Shown in pieces: positions 7,475-17,700 of a DNA stretch of 64,000 nucleotides. The notes beneath the pieces are model-generated. The model ran no database searches. It worked only from the letters and a program-made list of their open reading frames with translations, and had not been told where the DNA came from. The number at the start of each line of letters is the position of its first letter. The stretch's first letter is position 1. The stretch comes from a virus. The stretch covers positions 1 to 64,000 of IMG/VR virus record IMGVR_UViG_3300035701_000023; one strand, given 5' to 3'. The translations under genes and the position numbers were made by a program.

Positions 7475-7604
7475 AAAAACACAACTTACGGAAATATTGT
7501 TCTTAATTAAAAGAGGGTTCTCATGGGGGGACATTCTTTCTATGCCTGTATATGTGAGAAGGTATTATGTTGAGTATATTCTTGAATTAGAAAATTCAAG
7601 TTAA
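7473..7604 (+). CDS. gp51-like C-terminal segment in the +1 frame (possible frameshift product)
   Basis: Directly downstream of the gp26-like stop, the +1 frame is open from 7446 to the TAA at 7602-7604. It encodes KKTQLTEILFLI, then RGFSWGDILSMPVYVRRYY and a VEYILELE helix. The G-F-S-W-x-D-I-x-x-M-P-x-x-x-R-R-Y-Y pattern is typical of the C-terminal part of tail-assembly chaperone and gp26/gp51 proteins. There is no ATG that would give this segment; TTG at 7497 is the only near-cognate start ahead of the motif. The junction reads GGA TTA TAA AAA AAC. Either the ribosome shifts +1 at or before the stop, or it reinitiates, or a base is missing in this genome. Coordinates give the region added by a +1 shift at T7472. 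Confidence 0.55.
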   Translation, partial: KKTQLTEILFLIKRGFSWGDILSMPVYVRRYYVEYILELENSS

Positions 7605-7605
7605 C

Positions 7606-7613
7606 CTATTTAT
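7606..7613 (+). promoter_or_regulatory. Late-promoter-like element CTATTTAT before the tape measure
   Basis: CTATTTAT ends 4 bases before the ATG at 7618 and overlaps the very end of the gp51-like frame. This predicts a transcript that starts at or within a base or two of the start codon. Confidence 0.5.
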
Positions 7614-7617
7614 TAGT

Positions 7618-9579
7618 ATGAATCAAGAACTATTAAGATTAGCAAGAGCACGAAACAGTTCCTTGTTTATTAGTACATATCTCTCATTAAATCCGGGACA
7701 CACTAACACTCAAGCGTCAAGTGCATATAATGGATATCTTTCACAAATTGCTGGAGGAAATGGCGGAGGAACAGGTGGTGGTTATACTCCCCCACCCGCA
7801 AACAACAATGGTGGAGCTGGTGTTGGGGGTGGTGGATGGTTAACAACCATTGGATCAACACTAAACGATGGATTTAAAGGTATTGTCGGTCTTACAGAAA
7901 AATTTTACAGAACACAGTTTGGACAAAATAAAGAACTTGGTGGTCCTGATAATAATGTGGGTCAAAAAATATTAGATCTATTACAAAGTGGTGGATTTAA
8001 TCCACTTAAATTAATTGGTGGTGGTTTTGTTGAAATTGAAAATGAAATTCTTGATCAGTTAACCAGAGAATCTCAATTAAAAAGTGAGATAAACTCAAAA
8101 AGTACTTTAACATTAGAACTATCAAAAGACTTAAGAGAAGATATTTTAGAATCATCAATAAATGCTTCTAAATTTGGATTTACACTTAACCAACTTGGTG
8201 AATTATATACGGGTTTAGCTGAAAAATCTGGTAGATATGCATTAATTAATAAGGAGACAATGGATTTAGCTGCACCAGTGGCCGCAACTTTATCCATGAG
8301 TATGGAACAACTATCAGATACAATTAATGAATTTGAAAAAGTTGGTAAGGGTGCTAATGACACACTTGAAACTATATTTGAAGTTGAGAAAAGATCAATG
8401 GTTCTTGGGTTAAATGGTAAAAAAATAGTTGCAGATTTACAAACAAATATTGGAAAATTAAACGAATACGGATTTAAAAAAGGGGTTGAGGGATTAGCTG
8501 AAATGACGAGAAAGGCCGTTGAATTCAGAATGAGTATGGAGGAATCATTTAAAATTGCCGATAAGGTAATGAATCCAGAGGGTGCGTTAGAGTTAACGGC
8601 AAATTTACAGGTATTAGGTGGAGCAATTGGTGATTTTAATGATCCACTTAAACTAATGTATATGGCAACAAATAATGTTGAGGGATTACAAGATGCGTTA
8701 ATTGATGCATCAAAATCTCTAGCAACATATAATGAGGAGCAAGGTAGATTTGAAATTACAGGGATTAATCTAAGACGAGCTAAAGAAATGGCAACTCAAT
8801 TGGGTGTTTCTTATCAAGAATTGGCAAAGGGTTCAATAGCGGCCGCTGAAAGATCTAATGCTGCAACGTCATTAATGATGAGTGGATTACAAATGAAAGA
8901 TGACGATAAAGAACTTCTTTTAAACTTATCAAGAATGGAAAAGGGTGAAATGGTTATAAAAATACCACAAACCATTGCTAGTAGATTTGAAGGTAAAACA
9001 GAAGTTAGACTTGACCAAATGACTGAAGGGTTGAAAAAGGAATTAATAGCAAATGCCGAAGCCATAAAAGGAATGAAACCTGAAGATATGGCTATGGCAC
9101 AATTAACTGAGACACAAAAGATGGCTATGTATTTAGAATCAATTGCCGCTTGGGGAAAAAGAAGAGGAGTACAAATATTCAGAGGAGCATTAGAAGGATC
9201 GGGGTTACAGGGTAAAATGCAAGATAAATATAGTGACATAATCAAATATAGTAATGAAATAAAACCCACAATAAAAGACGTAAACTTTCAGCAAAATATT
9301 AAAGTGAAAACCGAAGAAGGTATTGATAATTTAAAAAAAATACCCGAAAGATTAAAACAAAAGGGTAAAAAAATATTAAACGATGCAGGTGATTGGATAG
9401 AAGATAATTTAGGTATAGGTAAAGTTGATGTTAAACACACACACGAACATATCTTCAGAACACCAAATCTTGTTGATAACATTTCAAGAGAAATGATTAA
9501 AGGTAATATGATGATGACCGAAGAACCAAATCCAAGAGGATATCTTGGTAAAAATAAAATGAATAATAATTATGTTTAA
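7618..9579 (+). CDS. Tape measure-like tail protein
   Basis: A 653-residue, mostly helical protein directly after the chaperone-like pair, the standard position of the tape measure. The N-terminus (about 45-77) is an unusual Gly/Pro/Asn-rich linker. Residues about 140-560 are long amphipathic helices with repeated Ala/Leu/Glu-rich segments, as expected for a rod in the tail lumen. T4's equivalent is gp29 (590 aa). By the common rule of about 0.15 nm per residue it would fit a tail near 100 nm. The C-terminus carries KVDVKHTHEHIFRTPN, seen in other large-phage tape measures as the segment before the last helices. Function is inferred from position and composition, not from a catalytic motif. 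Confidence 0.7.
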   Translation: MNQELLRLARARNSSLFISTYLSLNPGHTNTQASSAYNGYLSQIAGGNGGGTGGGYTPPPANNNGGAGVGGGGWLTTIGSTLNDGFKGIVGLTEKFYRTQFGQNKELGGPDNNVGQKILDLLQSGGFNPLKLIGGGFVEIENEILDQLTRESQLKSEINSKSTLTLELSKDLREDILESSINASKFGFTLNQLGELYTGLAEKSGRYALINKETMDLAAPVAATLSMSMEQLSDTINEFEKVGKGANDTLETIFEVEKRSMVLGLNGKKIVADLQTNIGKLNEYGFKKGVEGLAEMTRKAVEFRMSMEESFKIADKVMNPEGALELTANLQVLGGAIGDFNDPLKLMYMATNNVEGLQDALIDASKSLATYNEEQGRFEITGINLRRAKEMATQLGVSYQELAKGSIAAAERSNAATSLMMSGLQMKDDDKELLLNLSRMEKGEMVIKIPQTIASRFEGKTEVRLDQMTEGLKKELIANAEAIKGMKPEDMAMAQLTETQKMAMYLESIAAWGKRRGVQIFRGALEGSGLQGKMQDKYSDIIKYSNEIKPTIKDVNFQQNIKVKTEEGIDNLKKIPERLKQKGKKILNDAGDWIEDNLGIGKVDVKHTHEHIFRTPNLVDNISREMIKGNMMMTEEPNPRGYLGKNKMNNNYV

Positions 9580-9589
9580 TAGTAATTAA

Positions 9590-12500
9590 ATGCCGAGTTA
9601 TTTAGATTTTGATACGACGAGAGTTTTTAGGGACTTTATATTGGGGAGAACACTCCAACAACCAAATGGTCCACAGACTTTTACTGCCTCTAACTATGAC
9701 TATCATGATTTAAGTAATTTCCCAAATGTTGATCCGGGGGACGTTGAAACAAACAGACCACAGGAATTATTACAAACACAAACATCCAACATTTATAAAC
9801 CCTTAATATATGATATTGAGGATACATTACATACATTACCAAGACGGGCAAATTTAAGTTTATATCCATATTTTCAAAGTGATTCACATAATCTTATTGG
9901 TATAATGTTGACGGATCATTATGACAATGAATCGGAACTTTTCAAATTCGCAGCTCATTACATAAAGGAAGAGAGAAACGGACCCGTTCACGCTAGGATT
10001 GAACAAAACACATATGCAGCAACGGTCGGAAGGGTAAGACTTATAGATGCTCTTAACGGTAATACTGCGACGGCTATAAATCTTTTAACAGGTAGAGAAC
10101 CACTTATTGAAAGTAATAATAAAATTACAGTATCAAAAACCGTTCCCGGTAAAGTAATTGATTTCACTCAAACCGTTGTGGGTACTGAATTACCATTCTC
10201 ACTTATTCCGGGTAACTATTTAACTGACCCAGCAAATCCAATTAATTATAGACCCGTAGCAAACACACAAGTGGGAGCAATCATACAAGATGTAACAGGA
10301 GCTCTCGGATCATTAATTGGAGTACAAAGAAGACCTAAATTAGATAAAAAACCTTCAGATCTTTTTATTGAATATATGGGTGATGGTCAGAAGAAAGAAT
10401 TATATAATTTATTAACGTTTTCAAAATACGCTCCAAATTATACAACAACAGCAAGATCACAAAATTCATCAAAACCATTTAATTTTATTGACAGAGCGGC
10501 ACAAGGTGTAAAAGATTTCTTAGGACTTGAGGCGCCCGCAGGAGTAGCATATATTGGTGATGATCGAGCCAACGATGTAAAACATGGAATGAATGACTTT
10601 TATGACAGACCTGTTAAGAGTCCTTATTACCTTAGTTTAATGTTTGATACAATACAAGCTGAATTGTTTCAAACTTCTAAAAATGTGGGTGAAGGCGGAC
10701 AAATATCAGGTAAATTAACGTGGATAAGTAAGAATTCAAAAAATAAACTTGGGATTAACAACGACCAATATGTTTCACAAAGTTCAAATTTAGAAACCTC
10801 TCTTTCAACAAAATATGGTTTCAGAGAAGATTCAATTTTAGGTGTTACCCAAGAATTATTAAATACATTACCAACCAATGGAGGTGAATCACGATCACAC
10901 GTTGCAAATGTTATTGATCAAACAAGTAGAGTTTTCCGTGAGGGAGATGTGAGAATGTCGAGAGGTTCTGCGATAAAATATGTTGACAAAACTTCCGGGG
11001 AAGAAAGTGGAGTGGAATATTGTAGGGTGTGGACAAAAGATAGGCCATACTTTTCTATGTCAGACACAATGAAGAAAACCAATAATATTAGAAAGTTTGA
11101 TGATAGTGTATTGGGTGGAACTAGTCGTGTTTGGAATATAAACATTGCCCCCATGTCTGACGGTAACAAGGGATTTGGTAATTCTTCGAATATTGTGTCA
11201 GATAAAGATCATTATGGTGGACAATTTTATGCTAAGAAATACATGTTTTCCATTGAGAACTTAGCGTGGAAATCCTCAACATCAGAAGGGTTTACCGTAT
11301 TAAATTTACCATATTGTGAAAGAGGTCCAAATGGTGGTCGTGTAATGTGGTTTCCACCATACGATTTAAAAGTGAGTGAACAAAATAGTGCGAAATGGGA
11401 AGAAAACACTTTTTTAGGAAGACCCGAGCCAATATATACATATCAGAATACATCAAGGTCTGGACAGATTTCATTTAAGGTTGTTGTTGACCACCCAAGT
11501 GTATTAAATTTACTTATCCGTGAATATTTCAGGGATATGACAGACGATGATGCTGAAAACTACATCAACGCTTTCTTTGCGGGATGTCAAGATGTAGATC
11601 TATATGCATTGGTAAGAAAATTTGCCACTCTTGATGGGGATGATGTTATATTAATACAAAGATATCTAAACGCTGGTCTCAATTCTGAGATAATTCAGAA
11701 ATATAAAACAACAACAGATGATATTAAAGAAAATAAACCAACAAGTGAATCTGTTACGAGTGATCCAAAGAATTCTAATGCGGGAGGTGATGGAGGTAGT
11801 TTTGATATATCATTAAATTTTGCAAATGATTATCCAAAAAATTCAAATAGCTTTAAAAGTGATGTGTCATATAAGAAACTTTATACCGAATTTAATAATG
11901 TAGACGTGAAAAACGCGTCGGTGGCTAAGTTAGGCACAGATGTAACAACATTGATTTTAGGATATGCTGCTAATAAAACAACATATGGTAATGACCATAA
12001 TATTTTATTTGGTAACCCTGTTCCTGTTGTTGCTAATCTTGCGACAAGTGTGACACAGATACAAACTGAGTTAATAAAAAGGTTTGATGATTTAACAACA
12101 AAATATCAAGATTATAATAGTAAATTAACACAATTGAAAACGGATATTTCTGACGGGAAAGTACAAACTGTTACATTTAATATTCACTCATCAACATCTG
12201 CGGTTGCAGATAACAAATACAATATGAAACTTTCTTATAGAAGGGCTTATAGTATTATTATTGATATTTTGGAAAAAGTGTCAAAAACATCATCAGTTGA
12301 TTCTAAAGTAATAAGTGGGTTAAAATGGGATAATTTTGACACTAACGATGATGGTACTGGTAAATCACAAGATAGAGAGGTGTCATTTAAAGATTTGGGG
12401 TATTCAACAGACGGATCAATTAAGTTTAAAACATTAAACTATGGTGAGAAATATTCAAATGATGATGCTGATGGTTTGATATGTACTGGTAAAGAATTTA

Positions 12501-14371
12501 AAGGAGTTAAAGATTTGAATATAAACGCCCCAATCTCATTTGGTTGTAGAAGAACCAAAGTTAAAATGTCCTATACTAAGTCCGTTACTCAACCAACACA
12601 GGAGAATACGAATGTTACTAAACCAACATCCGCTTCTAATACAATATTAACTCCAGATGGTGTTGTAACAATTCCATCTAGAATAAAAAAGCCACCAATC
12701 GATGTGATGAAAAGGATAATAATGAAGACGCTTTCTGAATGTTATTATTTTAAGAAACTTGAAGAAGATTCACCAGTTGCGTTTACCGCATTAAGAGAAA
12801 AATTAAGATATTTTCATCCGGCGTTTCACTCAACAACGCCAGAGGGATTAAATGCGAGATTAACATTTTTAAACCAATGTGTAAGACCCGGTGACACTAT
12901 TCCCATTAAAGGTATATCAGATGACATGGATCTTAACGCTAGAAATACAACGTTTGGTCCACCACCAATTTGCGTTCTAAGGGTTGGTGATTTCTATAAT
13001 TCAAAAGTGGTTATCAGAGATGTTAATATAACATTTGACGACACAACATGGGATCTTAATCCAGAAGGTATTGGGGTTCAACCAATGATTGCCAATGTTA
13101 ACCTACAGGTTAATTTTATCGGTGGTCACGGTTTAGCAAGACCAGTGGAAAGATTACAGAACGCGTTATCATCAAACTTCTATGCAAATACGGAGATGTA
13201 TGATGAAAGGTCAATTTCAACCAATAAAACAATTGATGGAGTTGACGCTGAAAAATATACGAAGGAGTTTTTGGAACAAATTCAAAAAAACGCACATGAA
13301 GCTCCAAGATCAACAACAGATGTAAGTAGCATGGGTAAAATTCATCAAGGTGAATATATTGGACAACCTATTAAAACGACATTATCCTATGACACACTTA
13401 TAAAAGATGTTTTTGAGAAAACAAAAAATTACTTTACATCATATCAGGATGCATATAATAAAACACAAGTAAAATATGGCCCCGAAATAACAAGTATGTT
13501 CTTTTCTTCAACTTATAGAACAATAAAAGACTATACGGTATATCAGGGCGCCGCGGGTTCACCACAAACAACAATCACATTATTTGGTCTTTATCTAAAG
13601 GGTAAAGAATTGAACATTTTGAGTAGAGGACTTAAATCAAAAATGGTTGATGATATTGAAAATAATATTGTTAATTTAACCAAAGACGTTTTTAATATAA
13701 AAATAGGTGAGGTTAAAATACCAAATTCAAACCAACTTCTAAAACCTTTTATTAGTTCAACAATTCAGAATGTAATTGATGATATTGTAAACCATAAACC
13801 AGTTCAGGATTTGGAGACATCCAGAAATGAGTTGATTTCAGCATTGGATAAGGTAAATTACATAATTTATTATTTACATGATGCAATGATAGAAGGGGAA
13901 AAGTATTCTCAATTTGGATTAACTGGGTTTACATATGATTTATTGTATAACAAATATTCAAATTGTATTAATTTTTTAACTTCAAATTTATCAAAATTAA
14001 CATCACATATTGACACATCAATTGATTTTAATAATCCATCTTCAATAACAACCGCACAAACGGTAAGTATGATGTCTGTTTTATTAAAACCATATCGGAA
14101 CGACATTTATAACTTATATCAAGATACTATTGTGTTCAGACCTAACGTTGAAAAACCAATAATTGGAACAGCGTTAGATAAATTCATGGTAACACCTAGT
14201 GAAATATCATTTAAATTGGGTAAGACACCTGAATTAACAGATACAAAGACACTTAGTTTTGAATTTTCATATAATGGAGAAATAACAGACACAAGTGAAA
14301 GGACAAATCTTAAGAATTTAAAATCATCAAAAGTACTGGTGACAACAAAATTAAACTATTATAAACCATAA
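9590..14371 (+). CDS. Very large baseplate / tail-tube-junction protein with OmpA-like segment
   Basis: A 1593-residue virion protein, probably of the central baseplate. Around residues 605-665 (WKSSTSEGFTVLNLPYCERG, then FLGRPEPIYTYQNTSRSGQISFKVVVDHPSVL) and again near 1110-1180 (CVLRVGDFYNSKVVIRDVNI, then TWDLNPEGIGVQPMIANVNLQV) it has the beta-rich patterns of tube-initiator or junction proteins such as T4 gp48/gp54. Residues about 858-890 (VTFNIHSSTSAVADNKYN then KLSYRRAYSI) match the core of OmpA-type peptidoglycan-binding domains. It starts 10 bases after the tape measure stop, so it is co-transcribed with it. No single T4 gene matches its length; it may be a fusion of several hub components. 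The structural role is confident, the exact counterpart is not. Confidence 0.6.
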   Translation: MPSYLDFDTTRVFRDFILGRTLQQPNGPQTFTASNYDYHDLSNFPNVDPGDVETNRPQELLQTQTSNIYKPLIYDIEDTLHTLPRRANLSLYPYFQSDSHNLIGIMLTDHYDNESELFKFAAHYIKEERNGPVHARIEQNTYAATVGRVRLIDALNGNTATAINLLTGREPLIESNNKITVSKTVPGKVIDFTQTVVGTELPFSLIPGNYLTDPANPINYRPVANTQVGAIIQDVTGALGSLIGVQRRPKLDKKPSDLFIEYMGDGQKKELYNLLTFSKYAPNYTTTARSQNSSKPFNFIDRAAQGVKDFLGLEAPAGVAYIGDDRANDVKHGMNDFYDRPVKSPYYLSLMFDTIQAELFQTSKNVGEGGQISGKLTWISKNSKNKLGINNDQYVSQSSNLETSLSTKYGFREDSILGVTQELLNTLPTNGGESRSHVANVIDQTSRVFREGDVRMSRGSAIKYVDKTSGEESGVEYCRVWTKDRPYFSMSDTMKKTNNIRKFDDSVLGGTSRVWNINIAPMSDGNKGFGNSSNIVSDKDHYGGQFYAKKYMFSIENLAWKSSTSEGFTVLNLPYCERGPNGGRVMWFPPYDLKVSEQNSAKWEENTFLGRPEPIYTYQNTSRSGQISFKVVVDHPSVLNLLIREYFRDMTDDDAENYINAFFAGCQDVDLYALVRKFATLDGDDVILIQRYLNAGLNSEIIQKYKTTTDDIKENKPTSESVTSDPKNSNAGGDGGSFDISLNFANDYPKNSNSFKSDVSYKKLYTEFNNVDVKNASVAKLGTDVTTLILGYAANKTTYGNDHNILFGNPVPVVANLATSVTQIQTELIKRFDDLTTKYQDYNSKLTQLKTDISDGKVQTVTFNIHSSTSAVADNKYNMKLSYRRAYSIIIDILEKVSKTSSVDSKVISGLKWDNFDTNDDGTGKSQDREVSFKDLGYSTDGSIKFKTLNYGEKYSNDDADGLICTGKEFKGVKDLNINAPISFGCRRTKVKMSYTKSVTQPTQENTNVTKPTSASNTILTPDGVVTIPSRIKKPPIDVMKRIIMKTLSECYYFKKLEEDSPVAFTALREKLRYFHPAFHSTTPEGLNARLTFLNQCVRPGDTIPIKGISDDMDLNARNTTFGPPPICVLRVGDFYNSKVVIRDVNITFDDTTWDLNPEGIGVQPMIANVNLQVNFIGGHGLARPVERLQNALSSNFYANTEMYDERSISTNKTIDGVDAEKYTKEFLEQIQKNAHEAPRSTTDVSSMGKIHQGEYIGQPIKTTLSYDTLIKDVFEKTKNYFTSYQDAYNKTQVKYGPEITSMFFSSTYRTIKDYTVYQGAAGSPQTTITLFGLYLKGKELNILSRGLKSKMVDDIENNIVNLTKDVFNIKIGEVKIPNSNQLLKPFISSTIQNVIDDIVNHKPVQDLETSRNELISALDKVNYIIYYLHDAMIEGEKYSQFGLTGFTYDLLYNKYSNCINFLTSNLSKLTSHIDTSIDFNNPSSITTAQTVSMMSVLLKPYRNDIYNLYQDTIVFRPNVEKPIIGTALDKFMVTPSEISFKLGKTPELTDTKTLSFEFSYNGEITDTSERTNLKNLKSSKVLVTTKLNYYKP

Positions 14372-14376
14372 TTGAA

Positions 14377-14700
14377 ATGAGTAGATCATATTACGATAGA
14401 TACGAAGAGTTTATACAAGATGGTGAATTTAAAATTGTACCCGGGATTGAAATTCCAATTAAAAAAACTGACAAATACGTAATCTACAAAAAGAGTAAGG
14501 ATAGATTTGATAAAATTTCCGACGATAGTTATGATTCACCCCTTTTCGGTTGGTTAATAATGTTAGCGAATCCGCTAGTGGGGGGACTTGAACATGAAAT
14601 ACCGGACAATTTCTTGGTAAGGGTGCCTTTTCCATTGGTCAGCTCTTTACAAGACTATAAAAGGGGTGTAGAATTGTATAAATTGTATTATGGGGAATAA
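14377..14700 (+). CDS. gp53: Baseplate wedge protein, T4 gp53-like / LysM-like
   Basis: A 107-residue protein. The central motif YKKSKDRFDKISDDSYDSP followed by FGWLIMLANPL is the signature of gp53-type and LysM-like baseplate proteins (DR-x-D-x-I-A ... Y-G-D ... W-W-I-I-x-x-A-N). In T4, gp53 joins wedges to the hub during baseplate assembly. T4 gp53 has 196 residues, so this is a shortened form holding only the conserved module. It lies between two giant hub candidates, starts 5 bases after one and overlaps the next by 11 bases in another frame, so all three are translated from one message. Confidence 0.65.
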   Translation: MSRSYYDRYEEFIQDGEFKIVPGIEIPIKKTDKYVIYKKSKDRFDKISDDSYDSPLFGWLIMLANPLVGGLEHEIPDNFLVRVPFPLVSSLQDYKRGVELYKLYYGE

Positions 14701-17700
14701 TGATCTATCAAATAATGAGAACATACTTGTTAAAATTGATCACAATAACTTAATTTATGTTGATCCAAATAGTGTTGTAAACAATGGTGAGGTAGAACCA
14801 AGAGGAGTTAAACAAGAAAATTTAGTGATGTATGTTAATTTGGAGGCGGATTTGGTTCCTAGAACCACTTTGGTCGCTGATGGTGATAAAAATACGCTTT
14901 TTTCAGTTGCAAAAGGCACGATTAATCTTCTAAGAAATCAAAAAGACCGGGATTATGACACTACTTGGTCAGACGCATATTTTAATGTGGAGGAAAAAAC
15001 CACAAAAGACATAAAAGGGAATCTTAAAGGTACTGGTGAGTTCTTTCAATCAGATGGTATGGCACAATCATTCGGTATTGATAGTATTAACATCACAACG
15101 AAGGGTTTAAATTCCATTCCACAAGTCACGATCAATTTTATTGATGTAAGAGGAAAGACATTGTTTGAATCACCAGAGAACTCACCATACAAAGCGTTCT
15201 TTCATTTACCTTGGCCAATATTTTATCTAACGGTTAAGGGTTATTATGGTAAAGCAATACGATATAGACTTCACATGGTGAAGTTTAGTACAAAATATAA
15301 TGAAAATAATGGTAATTTTGAGATTACCACAAACTTCGTCGGATCTACTTTTGCGTATCTCAATGATATTCCAATCAATGGTATTCTTAACTCACCATAC
15401 ATGTACATGATTGAGGAAGAAGTTTCTGAAAAAACATTAAAAGACGGTGTAGAACAGATAAAAGTTAAAAAATCTTCCAAAGGGTATTCAATGTTAAGAT
15501 CAATATACAATGAATACAAACAAAAGGGATTAATTGATAAGAATTTCCCCGTAAGAACGTTACGTGAACTAATTGAAATTGCAAAAAGTCTAGATAAGAC
15601 ACTTGAAAGAGAAATTTTTGCTGAAATTGTGGATATGAAAATTTTTTCGGGGGTTAAAGATTTTGAACAGAAAGTAGTTGACTTTGAAACCGCCGTAGAA
15701 TCGTGGGCTGAACAATATTTAACATTTGAAAGTTTTTCCATATTGGAAAGTAATTCTCTCACAATAGGGACAGGAACAAATGTTAAATATTTTTATATAA
15801 AGGGGCCCAATAAAACAATAGACAAGTCTATTATTGGATCCGAAATTGTGGGGACACTTGAAAAAATAATAAAAGAAAATATTGATTCTTTAGATAAAAT
15901 TCAATTTTCAACTAATTCTAAAGTTGATAAAAAGATTAAATTTACTGAAATAAAAGCGAACAGTTATGTTAAATATTCAAACGGTATTAAACAATATCAT
16001 AATAAAGATAAAGATGGAAAAATTGGTGTTGCAATAGATAAACTTATTGAGGATATAAGAAAAATAATTAATCAATTTAACAAACAAAAATTAAAACTTC
16101 AAGGAGAGGTTGAAGCGGAAATGAATACGATTGTAAGAGATCCAACAAAAGGTATTGGATTTAATCCTACAATCAGAAATATATTTGCAGTGGTTCTTGC
16201 AAATGCAGAAGTATATATTCGCTTAATGAAGGACGTTCATACACGAGCATTTGATAAGGCAGATGAAAGAAAAGAATTATTAAAAGGATTTAGTGATGAA
16301 ACTCCGGGAGGAAGTTCAATTTATCCGTGGCCAGAAGTAAAAAAGAGCGCGGGAAGTGGATCTAAACATAAAGTGATAGTATATCCCGGTGATAAAGATC
16401 TTGCGCAACAATTACAATCTAGAAATCCCGAATTATGGCCAGAAGTTGATTTCATTGAAAATTATCAAGCAATTGCAACCAAAAAATTTGATACATTATC
16501 AGATAATGAAGGTGGTGTCGGTAAAATAAACTATGTTTTTGAAAGTAATCAACCCGAAGACTCATTAAGAAAGATCAGTTCATTGAATAATATAATTTAT
16601 GGCAATCCATATATAAATAAATCAATTGTTTCTATACTTTATGAGATTTTTGAAAGATCATATTATATAACACTAATCGATTCCTTTAATGATGCCACAA
16701 TTAAGGAATTGGCTAATATTGAATTTAAAAATTTAGAAGAAAGTATCAAAGAAGATTTTGATGTGATGGGATTTTTACAAAAAGAAATAAAAGATTCTAG
16801 TAGTCTTTATTTAAGGATGGTACAATTGTCAATATTTGAAAAATATCCATATTTAAAAGATCAACTTCCTACTATTCCATATTTAAATGATAGTTTAAAT
16901 TCCCCATTCAGTATTGAACAATATGTCGGAACCATATCTACCGATCATGATACCGATTACCCAAAACTTGAGGATAATTTAAAGAATTATGCTCCAGAAA
17001 GTTATAGAAAAAATATATATCCATTTAATTCGTCATTATACTTAAACTATTTAAATCAAACCACATTTAGTGATGATGAATTCAAATTCGGTGAAGTATT
17101 AAATGTTAATACACAAGAAGCGTTTATTAGTTCGCCAATTGATCCAACATTATGGGTAAAAGATGGAAGTCAAGCAAATCTTTTCAAAAATGATTTTAAT
17201 TTATCGGGGAAAACAGTAAACATTTTAAACACACCATATTTTCACAAACAATTACAGTCTGAATTTGGAACAAGTGAGAATCGTGGAAAATATGTTGGGT
17301 CATCATATCTTCTTTTAAACTCATTACCCTTTAAAGATTTGGATGATAGTTTCTTATTATCAAAAATAAAGGTTTCGTCTTTATTTAGGGAAATTGGATC
17401 AACACATTTTGTTCCATATCACTTAATTTTAAAGTGGGGGTCATTATATCACAGATATAAGAAACAAATCATCGATGGTGTTGATATATTGGATGGGTTT
17501 TTAACCGCATTAAACAAAACGGAAAGTTTTGATGGAAATATGTTCTTTGATAACTATTCTGGAACGACATTCTCAGTATTAGGTACTAACATTACATATT
17601 CCAACCATAAAGATGTTGGTGTTCACCCTGTTTATGATGCAATATTCCATCAAATAATTAATGGATATACTCACTATGATGTTCTGTCAGGTAACACGTC

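Noticed and set aside
8814-9269. 151-codon minus-strand frame
   Set aside because: It is opposite the tape measure gene and hydrophobic only because it reads Lys/Glu-rich helical codons in reverse.
15271-15762. 163-codon minus-strand frame
   Set aside because: It is a shadow inside the giant hub-like gene, with Ser/Ile/Leu-rich artefact composition.
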